Of a stretch of 64,000 nucleotides of DNA, positions 44,813-54,066 are shown one piece after another. The notes under the pieces are model-generated. The model was not told the DNA's origin. It was given only the letters and a program-made list of their open reading frames with translations, and did no database searches. The stretch is from the NCBI GenBank assembly GCA_035515235.1, contig DATJBS010000063.1:1-64000 (forward strand), written 5' to 3'. This DNA is from JAMLHH01 sp035515235. GTDB lineage: Bacteria; Bacteroidota; Bacteroidia; Chitinophagales; JADIYW01. The position numbers and the translations under genes were made by a program. Within the stretch, counting starts at the first letter, position 1. Every line of letters begins with the position of its first letter.

Positions 44813-46677
44813 GTTTAAGAAGTAAATTAATACTGTCAGTTTCAGTAGGTTTAATATGTATCTATTTGGCTCTATTCGGTTGGATACAAAGTTATTTCAA
44901 AGATCAGCTCATCAAAGAAGGTATTTTTGAAATGGTTTTGACCGGAAAGTTTCTCAAATCTGAAATTCAAAGTAGAACGATTCATGTTGAGGAAACTGTT
45001 CAGAATGTTGCAAAGACAATAGAAGGTTTAAATCTAAAAGATGAAGAAGTTCTTTCAATTTTAAAACAAACCATTATTAATAATCCTGGAGAAATATTTG
45101 GGATGACTATGGCTTATCATCCTGAAATCAGAAAATATTCTCCTTATTTCTATGTACAAAAAGATAGTGTTCACTACAAAGACTTAGCTCAAATAAATGA
45201 ATATAATTATAGTCAATCAAGTTGGTTTACAGAATCTGTAAGTAGTACAGATGGAGGTTGGACAACTGCTTACATAGATATTGATGGCGGTGAAGATAAA
45301 ATGATCACCTATTTTGAACATATCTATTCTTCAAAAAAGCAGTTAAAAGCTATAATGACGGGAGATTTATCATTAGATTTTGTGTATGAAATTTTAAGCT
45401 CAGTATTTACCACCAAATTTCCTTACAATAAGTGGATCCTTCAAAATAATGAACAAGTTTTAACTGCTGTAGATAGTACTTATCCTTATTTAAAATATCA
45501 AACAAGCCATCTAAATTCTTCAGCAAAAATAAAAGATATAGAATTTGAAAATGACACCAAACTCTATGCTTCAAAGTGGAAAAATGAAGATGTATTTATA
45601 CTATCTATTCCATTAAATTTCAATAACTGGGATTTACAAATTGCTTTTAAAAAAGCTGATATACTTCAATCTTATCAAAAGGCAATAAATTTATTAAGCC
45701 TGTTTTTTTTAATTGGATTGATTTTTTTAATAATTCTGACGGCATGGATTACTAATCGTGCGATACGACCTATTCTTCATTTAAGTAAAAGCATTTCAAA
45801 AATAGGCAATGGTAGATTGAACACGAATGTCCCTTATACTAATAGAAAAGATGAAATTGGAATTCTAGCTCATTCTTTTGAAAGAATGCAAATCGATTTG
45901 AAGAAATATATCAAAGATTTAAAAATTTCTACAAGAGAGCAGGCGCGTATTCAAAATGAATTAGAAGTTGGTCATCACATACAAAAAGCATTACTCCCAT
46001 CTCCTATAGATTTGAAGCATATTTCTCCTATTAAAATTGGTAGTTATATGAAGCCTGCTACAGAAGTCGGAGGAGATATTTATGATTATTTTGAATTACC
46101 TGATGGTAATATTTGTTTTGTACTTGGCGATGTTTCTGGAAAAGGAATTCCAGCAGCGCTATTAATGGCAAGTGTGAGATCGTCTATAAGAGCATTAGCT
46201 ACAAATGGCAAAACACCTTCTGAAATATTAAACTACGTCAATAATGATATTGCAGAAAAAAACGACACCTTTCATTTTGTTACTTTAATATGTGGAGTTA
46301 CCGATTTTAAAAACCAACAACTCATCTTTTGCAATGCTGGTCATGAGCGCCCCTTTCTTATAGAAAACAATAAAGTTCCTGAAGAAATTTTCACTACTCC
46401 ACAAGTTGCATTAGGTGTTGTCAGCCAAATGAATTATCGAAATCATATAGTCAATTTAAAAAACAATCCTACCTTATTTCTTTATAGCGACGGAGTAACA
46501 GATGCACTTAACACTTCAGAAACTTCTTTTGGCAAAGATCAATTAGTACAAATACTATCTGTTCAATTTGAAGCGGATCAGATTGTCAAAAATTTCATTT
46601 TAGCACTAGATCAGCACACTTTTCAAGCAGCAGCTTTTGATGACATCACCATTCTAGCTATTCAATTTAAAATGTGA
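44809..46677 (+). CDS. RsbU/SpoIIE-type phosphatase with Cache and HAMP
   Basis: A 622-residue membrane PP2C phosphatase, TTG start by overlap. Order: TM 1 (about 7-27), extracytoplasmic dCache-like sensor (about 35-280; SSWFTESVSSTDGGWTTAY), TM 2 (about 290-313), HAMP (ITNRAIRPILHLSKSIS, about 314-366), coiled link, SpoIIE catalytic domain (about 385-620; VGGDIYDYFELPDGN, VLGDVSGKGIPAALLMA, LFLYSDGVTDA). It would dephosphorylate the STAS protein when the outside sensor is occupied. Ends where the next gene begins (GTG overlap). Confidence 0.9.
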   Translation: MSLRSKLILSVSVGLICIYLALFGWIQSYFKDQLIKEGIFEMVLTGKFLKSEIQSRTIHVEETVQNVAKTIEGLNLKDEEVLSILKQTIINNPGEIFGMTMAYHPEIRKYSPYFYVQKDSVHYKDLAQINEYNYSQSSWFTESVSSTDGGWTTAYIDIDGGEDKMITYFEHIYSSKKQLKAIMTGDLSLDFVYEILSSVFTTKFPYNKWILQNNEQVLTAVDSTYPYLKYQTSHLNSSAKIKDIEFENDTKLYASKWKNEDVFILSIPLNFNNWDLQIAFKKADILQSYQKAINLLSLFFLIGLIFLIILTAWITNRAIRPILHLSKSISKIGNGRLNTNVPYTNRKDEIGILAHSFERMQIDLKKYIKDLKISTREQARIQNELEVGHHIQKALLPSPIDLKHISPIKIGSYMKPATEVGGDIYDYFELPDGNICFVLGDVSGKGIPAALLMASVRSSIRALATNGKTPSEILNYVNNDIAEKNDTFHFVTLICGVTDFKNQQLIFCNAGHERPFLIENNKVPEEIFTTPQVALGVVSQMNYRNHIVNLKNNPTLFLYSDGVTDALNTSETSFGKDQLVQILSVQFEADQIVKNFILALDQHTFQAAAFDDITILAIQFKM

Positions 46678-46682
46678 CAATA

Positions 46683-48119
46683 ATGAACAAAACCAATATC
46701 AGCCTTCGACTTCCAAATGACACCAGCTTCATACCTAGCACTATTCAATTCATTTCCGAATATGCTCGCATTTTAGGCTTTAGTGATATCGCTATTACTC
46801 AAATTGAAATGTCAGCAGAAGAAGGTATCTCCAATGTTATAAAGCATGCCTTTCTTGCCAATGAAAGTGCTCATTTTGACGTGCATCTTAAAAAAGACAT
46901 TACAGGATTAACTGTAAGAATTTGCGACCAAGGTCTTCCTTTTGACCCAAGTTCAATTCAATTTAATGAAGATACTTTAGAAGGATTGGGAAGTTTCGTC
47001 ATGTCAAAAATGATGGATAAAATCCAGTATATCAATCTCGGTAAAGCAGGAAAAGAACTGATCCTTACTAAATATTTTGAAGAGAAACAATTAGGAAAAA
47101 CTACTTCTGACGTAGATGATGAAGCAAATATAGTTAAAGAGCACACTTATATCTTTAGGCCTTTTCTTGAAAAAGATGCAATTGAAGTAGCTAGATGTGC
47201 TTATGAATCTTATGGTTATACTTATGCTTATGAGCACATTTATTATCCTGAACGAGTAAAAGCTCTCAATGAGAGTGAAGATTTAATTTCAGTAGTAGCA
47301 GAAGCTGATGATGGAACCGTTTGTGGTCATATGGCTCTTGTCAAGCAGGATGGTTATGATAGCTTATATGAAATAGGTCTAGCTATGACCAAACAACAAT
47401 ATCGTGGTGGAAATATCTTTGCTCAATTATTAGGATTGATTTATGAAGAAATTGAGCGGAGAAAAATTCACGCTGTATATGGTCAATGTGTCACTACTCA
47501 TACTTATTCTCAAAGAAACCCAGTCAAAATAGGAATGATTCCTTCAGCCCTATTGCCAGCCTATGCACCTGATGATATTTCCTTTAAAAATATTGCAGAA
47601 ACTGAACGCAAAAGAACGGCTGTTTTGATTGTCAATAAAATTTTAATTCAGAATGTAAAATCTGAAGTTTATTTACCAGAAAGATATAAAGAGTTTTCTG
47701 CAACCATTTATAACGGATTAAAAGCAGATAGAGAAATTATTACAAGCGCAGACTTTATAACTGAAGAAATGAGTCAAACCAATCTTACTGTCAATGCAAA
47801 TTTAAAAATGGCTAAGGTGACTTTTCAGACTTATGGAAACGATTTTGATCTTATTTTGAAAAACATAATTCATCAACTCAAAAAAGAAAACATCGCAATG
47901 GCTGAAGCTTTTGTGAATATCTACCACAAAGACGCTATCCAAATTATCAACTCAGCAGAACAGAAGGGCTTTAGATTTTCAGGATTAATGGTAGGTTCTC
48001 CAACTGGAGATATTGCAATCCTACAATATCTAAACGGTATTTTACCTAATACGGAAAAAATACAAGTAGTCGAACCTGCTCAACATTTATTAAAATTTAT
48101 AGAACAACAATTTGATTAA
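46683..48119 (+). CDS. RsbW-like ATPase fused to GNAT acetyltransferase
   Basis: About 478 residues. Part 1 (about 1-140) is a second HATPase_c_2 domain (MSAEEGISNVIKHAF; ICDQGLPFDPSS; GLGSFVMSKMMDKI). Part 2 (about 150-310) is a GNAT fold (VVAEADDGTVCGHMALVKQD; LAMTKQQYRGGNIFAQLLGLI, with the RGxNxxxxL acetyl-CoA loop). The rest has an additional GNAT-like half. ATG 46683 is used; GTG 46674 overlaps the upstream stop. The joining of kinase-like and acyltransferase domains is unusual. It may link the switch to acylation. Confidence 0.82.
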   Translation: MNKTNISLRLPNDTSFIPSTIQFISEYARILGFSDIAITQIEMSAEEGISNVIKHAFLANESAHFDVHLKKDITGLTVRICDQGLPFDPSSIQFNEDTLEGLGSFVMSKMMDKIQYINLGKAGKELILTKYFEEKQLGKTTSDVDDEANIVKEHTYIFRPFLEKDAIEVARCAYESYGYTYAYEHIYYPERVKALNESEDLISVVAEADDGTVCGHMALVKQDGYDSLYEIGLAMTKQQYRGGNIFAQLLGLIYEEIERRKIHAVYGQCVTTHTYSQRNPVKIGMIPSALLPAYAPDDISFKNIAETERKRTAVLIVNKILIQNVKSEVYLPERYKEFSATIYNGLKADREIITSADFITEEMSQTNLTVNANLKMAKVTFQTYGNDFDLILKNIIHQLKKENIAMAEAFVNIYHKDAIQIINSAEQKGFRFSGLMVGSPTGDIAILQYLNGILPNTEKIQVVEPAQHLLKFIEQQFD

Positions 48120-48130
48120 AATAGAAACTA

Positions 48131-50644
48131 ATGAATAAATACATTAACAAACATCTCTGGCAGAATCAATTTATCACAGATGAAGATTTACATGAAAAAA
48201 TCAATGAGCTTTCTTCTGTACTTTCTAAAGATCTACATCTTAAATTAGATACCATCATATTGACAGATGCTTGTACAAAATTGATTGCTAAAATTAAAGC
48301 TGATCAATTGCCGCATCTAGAAAAAGCATTAATAGACGTCTGTAATAACGAAGCTATAGCTCAACAACTCATCACGGGAATCTGTGAATACATGCGCAGA
48401 GAGAATATAATGAGCCGCATAAAAAGTGATTTAGGAAGTTATCATCCATTTGATTTACATCGTACTGATTTCAGCAAACCTACTTATGAAGCTTGGAAAC
48501 CTTTGGGCGTTCAGATACATATTGTACCAGGCAATGCACTAAATGTTGGAGTGTTAAGTATGTTCGAAGGCCTAATGGCTGGAAATATTAATATCCTGAA
48601 AAACACTTCCAGAAATGGAAATTTTGCGCAGTTATTCATGAAAGAGCTCATTGATTGTGATGCTACAGGTGTATTAAAACATTTTATTTATCTCTTTGAA
48701 ATTTCTTCAAAACAAGAAGATTTGATTCAAAAAATGATTAACCAAGCAGATCTAGTGACAGTTTGGGGTGGCGAAGAAGCTGTGAAATCTATTAGAAATA
48801 TGTGTCCTCCTGGAGTAAGAGTGGTCGATTGGGGACATAAAATTAGTTTTGCATATTTTGCCAATAAACAAATCAATGATAAAACTTCAATTGATGCTTT
48901 GGCAGAAGATATTTGTCGTAGAAACCAACAAGCTTGTACTAGTCCGCAATGTGTTTTAGTAGAAACAGATGATATGGAAGCTTTAAATCAATTTGGAGCA
49001 GACTTGAATAAAAGTTTAGAAAGAATCTCTCCTATTTTTCCTCAACAAGCTAATTCACAACAAGATAAGGCTGAAATAACTACTATTACTCATATTCAGA
49101 AACTAGAAGCTTCTATGGGAAATGGTCAAGTCATTGAAGCAGAAGATCATAGTTATAGGATTTTAATTGATTACAGAAGTGGCTTACAACCTTCACCTTT
49201 ATTTAGAACAATTTGGGTAAAACCAATAGTGAGAAAAGATATTATTCCGATACTCAGACCCTTTAATCTTTATTTGCAAACATGTGGTTTGGCGGCAAAT
49301 GATAAATCGGACATTTACGAACTCACTGAAGAATTACTTAAAGCAGGATTACAAAGAATCACGCCTGTAGGTCATCAACACACTTCTTATGTAGGAGAAC
49401 CTCACGATGCTGTTTACGCTTTGCAACGATACACTAAAAGAGTTTCTGTCCGTATGCAAGAAGAAAAAATGGAAGGAATTCCGAGTTTCTCTTACCTCGC
49501 ACCTGATAACGGGAAAAGGGATTTAAGCATTTATCCTATTACTGATAAGTCCAAACGCAATGAAGAAGTCAATCCATTTAGTAAAATCTATCTAAAAAGT
49601 GGTGGAAGTAGTGGGCAAACCAAAGTAGCAGGATACTCTTGGGAAGATTGGGATTTACAAGTCAGCATGATGTGTGAAGCATTTATGATTGCAGGAATTC
49701 ATCCAGATAATAAATGTGCAATTTTATATTCCGCAGGAAATCTATATGGTGGATTTATCTCTCACCAAAAAGCACTAGAAAAACTCAATACTACAACTTT
49801 AAGTATTTCTTCTAATCTTGATACAAAAACGATAGCTGAAACGATTGTTCAACTTCAAGCGGATGTTGTGATGGGAATGCCTTCTTTTTTAAGGAAACTT
49901 TTCCGAGAAGAATATGATTTGCTTAAAACTTACAAAGGATTTAAAAAATTAATATACGGTGGTGAATTAATGACTGAAGAACAAAAACAATGGTTCACTA
50001 CTGAGTTTGGTTTTGAAGAAATCTTATCTCCAGCTTATGCAAGTAACGATGCTTTAATGAACGGTTATGCTTGTAAATATTGCAAAAATGGAGAGTTCCA
50101 TGTTCCTACTAAAGTGATAGATATAGAAATTTTAAAATTGGATTCTGAAGAATCTGTTCAAGGAAATGAAGTCGGTAGAATTTTAATTACGAAGAAAAGT
50201 ATTAAAGATCCAGCATTGAATCGCTACGAAATTGGCGACCTAGGTAAATGGATCCTTGAACCTTGCGATTGCGGACACACTTCACCAAAATTCAAATTAA
50301 TGGGTCGTCATGGTGACTTGGTGAGATGTGGTGCTAAGTTTATTAATTATAGAGAAATCTGTCAATTAATTCTCAAAAACACTTCCTACACAGACGACAT
50401 TCAAATGGTGATTGACAATTCTTCTACTGATGCTGACCATATTACTTTAAAACTTTTGGAATCTGCTCAAGGTCAAGAAGCTGACATTATTGATATGCTT
50501 CGCAATAATTTAAAAGATCTGAAAGCTTCAATGGACGCTCATCACATCACATTAGAGATTGCAACTTTACCAATAGAACAATTTGAAATAGCAAAAGCTA
50601 GTGGAAAAGTAAGACCTATCATTGATAACAGAATTGCACAATAA
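48131..50644 (+). CDS. LuxC-like acyl reductase fused to adenylate-forming ligase
   Basis: An 837-residue fusion. Residues about 1-440 form a LuxC-type NADPH acyl reductase: VPGNALNVGVLSMFEGLMAGN and the catalytic cysteine motif RRNQQACTSPQ (Cys 269). Residues about 480-837 are a PaaK/F390-synthetase-like adenylate-forming domain: P-loop LKSGGSSGQTK (about 488-498), YGGELMTEEQ, SPAYASNDALMNGYACKYC, and the ligase C-terminal subdomain. Usually these are separate proteins. Joined, they could activate a carboxylic acid and pass it on for reduction to an aldehyde. Followed 12 bases later by a LuxE-like gene. Confidence 0.9.
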   Translation: MNKYINKHLWQNQFITDEDLHEKINELSSVLSKDLHLKLDTIILTDACTKLIAKIKADQLPHLEKALIDVCNNEAIAQQLITGICEYMRRENIMSRIKSDLGSYHPFDLHRTDFSKPTYEAWKPLGVQIHIVPGNALNVGVLSMFEGLMAGNINILKNTSRNGNFAQLFMKELIDCDATGVLKHFIYLFEISSKQEDLIQKMINQADLVTVWGGEEAVKSIRNMCPPGVRVVDWGHKISFAYFANKQINDKTSIDALAEDICRRNQQACTSPQCVLVETDDMEALNQFGADLNKSLERISPIFPQQANSQQDKAEITTITHIQKLEASMGNGQVIEAEDHSYRILIDYRSGLQPSPLFRTIWVKPIVRKDIIPILRPFNLYLQTCGLAANDKSDIYELTEELLKAGLQRITPVGHQHTSYVGEPHDAVYALQRYTKRVSVRMQEEKMEGIPSFSYLAPDNGKRDLSIYPITDKSKRNEEVNPFSKIYLKSGGSSGQTKVAGYSWEDWDLQVSMMCEAFMIAGIHPDNKCAILYSAGNLYGGFISHQKALEKLNTTTLSISSNLDTKTIAETIVQLQADVVMGMPSFLRKLFREEYDLLKTYKGFKKLIYGGELMTEEQKQWFTTEFGFEEILSPAYASNDALMNGYACKYCKNGEFHVPTKVIDIEILKLDSEESVQGNEVGRILITKKSIKDPALNRYEIGDLGKWILEPCDCGHTSPKFKLMGRHGDLVRCGAKFINYREICQLILKNTSYTDDIQMVIDNSSTDADHITLKLLESAQGQEADIIDMLRNNLKDLKASMDAHHITLEIATLPIEQFEIAKASGKVRPIIDNRIAQ

Positions 50645-50656
50645 AAAACGAATAAC

Positions 50657-51823
50657 ATGTACACACCACATATAGAAAATATCAGTCCAGCTCCAGATCA
50701 AATGAAAAAAATCTGGAAACTACTCCAAGAATATCCTTATACAAATCATGAGAAAACCAATGAACTTTATATAGATGCCATGAAGGAAATTATTCAATTT
50801 CACGCGGAAAGAAATCCATTTTACAAACAACTTCTAACCTACAATAACTTTGATATTGGCCAACTGAAATCGATTGATGATTTAGAAAAAATTCCCTTTA
50901 TCCATGCGAATTTCTTTAAAACTCATATCGTAAAAACTGCAAAAGAAGAAGATATCACTTTACATGTAACTTCTTCAGGAACTACAGGTCAGAAATCTCA
51001 GCATTTTTTAGATAAATGGACCAACGAGGTGATGCATTATATCTCTGATGTCAGTCAACAAGCCAACGGTTATATTAGCGATCAGCCTTGTAATTATTTG
51101 GTATTCAATTTTGAACCCTATGTAGGATTTAAAACAGGAACTGCAACTACGAATCAAAAAATGATGCAGTATGCTCCTAAAGTTCATGTTAATTATGCTT
51201 TGAGATATAATGGTCAAAAAGGACACGATTTTGATAGTTTTGGAGTAGTAGAAAAATTGATTGAGTACCAAAAAGCAGGTTTACCAGTTAGAATGTTAGG
51301 ATTTGCTTCATTCTTAAATTTCTCTATAGATAAACTCAAAGAATTTGGATACGACCAATTGATTTTACACCCAGATTCAAGATGCTTATTCGGCGGAGGA
51401 TGGAAAGGTCATGCAGATAAAGAAATCCCTAAAGCAGAATTTTATCAAAAGATTCATGAGTTTTTCGGTATTCCATTAGAAAATATCCGAGATAAATACG
51501 GATCCGTAGAACATCCTATTTCTTATGTAGAATGTGAGCATCATCAGCTACATTTACCAACATATGAACGAGTTATTATTCGTGATGTACAGACATTGGA
51601 ACCATTAGGATATGGAAAGCCAGGTTTTGCACAATTGATTTCACCAGTAATTACTTCTATGCCATCTCACTCAATACTTATGGGAGATATGGCAGTGCTT
51701 AGTCCAGCTGAAGAATGTCCTTGTAAACACGAAACACCTTTCATCAAAATTGTTGGTAGAGCAGGAACATCAAAAAACAAGTCTTGCGCTATAGCAGCAT
51801 CAGAAATGTTACAAAGAAAATAA
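50657..51823 (+). CDS. LuxE-like acyl-protein synthetase
   Basis: A 388-residue LuxE-family protein. Adenylation loop LHVTSSGTTGQKS (about 102-114), FGGGWKGHADKEI (about 246-258), and the C-terminal acyl-accepting cysteine in NKSCAIAASEML (Cys 377). In lux systems it activates a fatty acid and hands it, bound to Cys, to LuxC. Here it can partner the LuxC-like half of the neighbour. No luxA or luxB gene is in the window, so light emission is not indicated. Confidence 0.9.
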   Translation: MYTPHIENISPAPDQMKKIWKLLQEYPYTNHEKTNELYIDAMKEIIQFHAERNPFYKQLLTYNNFDIGQLKSIDDLEKIPFIHANFFKTHIVKTAKEEDITLHVTSSGTTGQKSQHFLDKWTNEVMHYISDVSQQANGYISDQPCNYLVFNFEPYVGFKTGTATTNQKMMQYAPKVHVNYALRYNGQKGHDFDSFGVVEKLIEYQKAGLPVRMLGFASFLNFSIDKLKEFGYDQLILHPDSRCLFGGGWKGHADKEIPKAEFYQKIHEFFGIPLENIRDKYGSVEHPISYVECEHHQLHLPTYERVIIRDVQTLEPLGYGKPGFAQLISPVITSMPSHSILMGDMAVLSPAEECPCKHETPFIKIVGRAGTSKNKSCAIAASEMLQRK

Positions 51824-51826
51824 TCA

Positions 51827-53059
51827 ATGGCGAATCATGTACTCATCGCATTTCCTGATTTTAGAAACCTATTCATCGGAAGGCTCATTAGTTGTATTGG
51901 AGATAAATTTTTTACGATTGCAATAGCATGGTGGGTGCTGATAACATTTCCAGAAGATGGTAAAATCAAACTCAGTCTACTCATGGCATTCAATGTAGTG
52001 CCCGTTATCATATTTGGTCCGATGATGGGTACTTTGACAGACAGATGGAATAAGAAATATGCAATGATTACAGCCGACGTTGTGAGAGGTATATTGTTAT
52101 TTATACTTGCTTATATGATGTACATTGGATTTATCAATATGCCCATCATCTATCTAATATCGTTTTTGTTGGCATTAATGGGACCATTATTTGACACAGC
52201 TACTCAATCCTCCATTTCAATTTTGACAGATGCTAAAAACACTCCTGCTGCTGTTTCTATGAATAGCTCAGTCACTCAGGTCGCTGCTGTAATAGGTGCT
52301 TTGGTGGGGAGCGTTTTAATTCATTGGAGTGGTGTCACCGGTGCAATATTATTCAATGCTTGTGCATATGTCGTTTCCTTATTTTTCATTTTCGCAATTA
52401 AAACATCACTCATTTCTATTGCTCAAAGAGAAGCATTTATTCTACAATTTAAAGAAGGATTTAAATACTTGGTGAAGCATCCACCGATCTATAGTTTGTT
52501 AATAAGTTTTGCTGCGCTCAATCTGTTTTTTGCTCCGATTACTTTATTTGTACCCATTATGACAAAAGATGTTTTACAAGCAGGAGCTAGTGTTTTAGCC
52601 TTACTAGAAGCATCATTAGCAAGTGGAGCAGTATTGCTAACAATCTATTTGAGCTTTGTCAATAATACTAAATCTATTTATGTAAAATTAGGTTTGAGTT
52701 CTGTTATCATGGGACTATCATTAATTGGAATCGCTATGACTTCAAATTTACCTTTCATTATGTTGTTTTTGTTTATCATTGGAATGGCACTTGCATACAC
52801 AAATGCGACTTCTATGACACTATTCCAACATGAAGTACCTCAAGCAATCAAAGGGAGATTTTTTGCAGTATTATTTACCGTAGCATTTGCTGTAATGCCA
52901 TTTAGCTATATGATAGTAGGAATCGTATTACAACATATTTCTGTACAAATGGCAATCGCTATTTGTGGAATTGCAGTAACTTTATTAGCGGGAATATTGG
53001 TTTTAATTCCTCGTATAGAAGTGCAAAATGATGAATTATTAGTGACTAAAAAATTCTAG
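51827..53059 (+). CDS. MFS exporter (DHA3-like)
   Basis: A 410-residue membrane protein with about 12 hydrophobic segments and the MFS motif A-like GTLTDRWNKKYAM between TM 2 and 3. Nearest in style to DHA3 efflux carriers (macrolide/siderophore exporters). It begins 3 bases after the LuxE-like stop, so it is the last gene of the same operon and is a candidate exporter of the product. Its end overlaps the convergent hydrolase by 21 bases. Confidence 0.87.
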   Translation: MANHVLIAFPDFRNLFIGRLISCIGDKFFTIAIAWWVLITFPEDGKIKLSLLMAFNVVPVIIFGPMMGTLTDRWNKKYAMITADVVRGILLFILAYMMYIGFINMPIIYLISFLLALMGPLFDTATQSSISILTDAKNTPAAVSMNSSVTQVAAVIGALVGSVLIHWSGVTGAILFNACAYVVSLFFIFAIKTSLISIAQREAFILQFKEGFKYLVKHPPIYSLLISFAALNLFFAPITLFVPIMTKDVLQAGASVLALLEASLASGAVLLTIYLSFVNNTKSIYVKLGLSSVIMGLSLIGIAMTSNLPFIMLFLFIIGMALAYTNATSMTLFQHEVPQAIKGRFFAVLFTVAFAVMPFSYMIVGIVLQHISVQMAIAICGIAVTLLAGILVLIPRIEVQNDELLVTKKF

Positions 53060-53902
53060 AAGCAATTCATTCACTTTTTCTGGTTGATCGACTTGTGTCC
53101 AATGACTACATTGATCAAGATATTGAACATCAAATGGAGCGTCTACAACCTCGCTTAGCCTATCATTCAATTCCATTCTTAGCGCTCTATCATTCTTTCC
53201 CCAAATCACTCTGGTAGGAACTTTGACGGTTTTGTTTTTTAAATCTTTATGAATACCACTTCTTAATCCTGCACGATAATAATTGATAGAATTGGTCAAT
53301 GCATCTTTCTCTCTAAATGCTTGAACATACAAATCTAAATCACTGTCTGTCATATTTTGAGGATGATATAACCAACCTCTCATATTTTGCTCAAAGAATT
53401 TGGGTAATAATTGTTGCATGATGATCTCTGGCAAAAACGGAATTTGAAAACCCAACATATACCAACTTTGTTTTAGTTGCTTAGGATTGGTCAATAAACT
53501 TTTCACCATCAGATATGGATGAGGACAATTTAGTATGGCTAATTTCTGAGTCATTTCTGGAAAAGCCGTAGCAAAATGCCAAGCCACTCCTCCACCCCAA
53601 TCATGACCAACGATATAAGCCTTTTCAAAACCAGCTTCTTGAATTAATTCTTTAATATCTTGAATGACATATTTAGTTTGATATTTTTCGTATCCTTCTG
53701 GCTTATCCGACAAATTAAATCCTCTTAAATCTGGCGCTATCACTGTATATTTCTCTGATAAAACAGGAAGCTGAAATCTCCAACTGTACCAAAACTCTGG
53801 CCAACCGTGTAACAAAACAATCAATTCAGGTCCTGATCCTTGTTTGACATAGTGAAGATGTATTCCATTAACTGCAGCAAAACGATGTTCTAAATTTGAC
53901 AT
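53039..53902 (-). CDS. Alpha/beta-hydrolase, epoxide hydrolase-like
   Basis: A 287-residue alpha/beta-hydrolase. HGWPEFWYSWR (oxyanion region), nucleophile motif VGHDWGGGVAWH with Asp at about residue 105 as in epoxide hydrolases/haloalkane dehalogenases, and catalytic His in CSHWTQVDQPEKV near the C-terminus. Substrate unknown. Convergent with the MFS gene and overlapping it by 21 bases at the 3' ends. Confidence 0.85.
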   Translation of the reverse strand: MSNLEHRFAAVNGIHLHYVKQGSGPELIVLLHGWPEFWYSWRFQLPVLSEKYTVIAPDLRGFNLSDKPEGYEKYQTKYVIQDIKELIQEAGFEKAYIVGHDWGGGVAWHFATAFPEMTQKLAILNCPHPYLMVKSLLTNPKQLKQSWYMLGFQIPFLPEIIMQQLLPKFFEQNMRGWLYHPQNMTDSDLDLYVQAFREKDALTNSINYYRAGLRSGIHKDLKNKTVKVPTRVIWGKNDRALRMELNDRLSEVVDAPFDVQYLDQCSHWTQVDQPEKVNELLLEFFSH

Positions 53903-54066
53903 AATTAAAAATTAACAACTTTAAAATACGTATATAATATTGCTTTTTAGCCTTAGAAATATAGTATTTATCATTTTTTGAGCATTTATATGATTTCTAA
54001 AAACACCATTTATCAAAAAAGTAATAATTCTACTTTTTAATGCTTTAAACTTATTATTTTTATCGC

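Noticed and set aside
48131..51823. A bioluminescence (lux) operon
   Set aside because: LuxC- and LuxE-like proteins are present, but no luciferase subunits (luxA, luxB) are found, and the reductase is fused to a different ligase domain.
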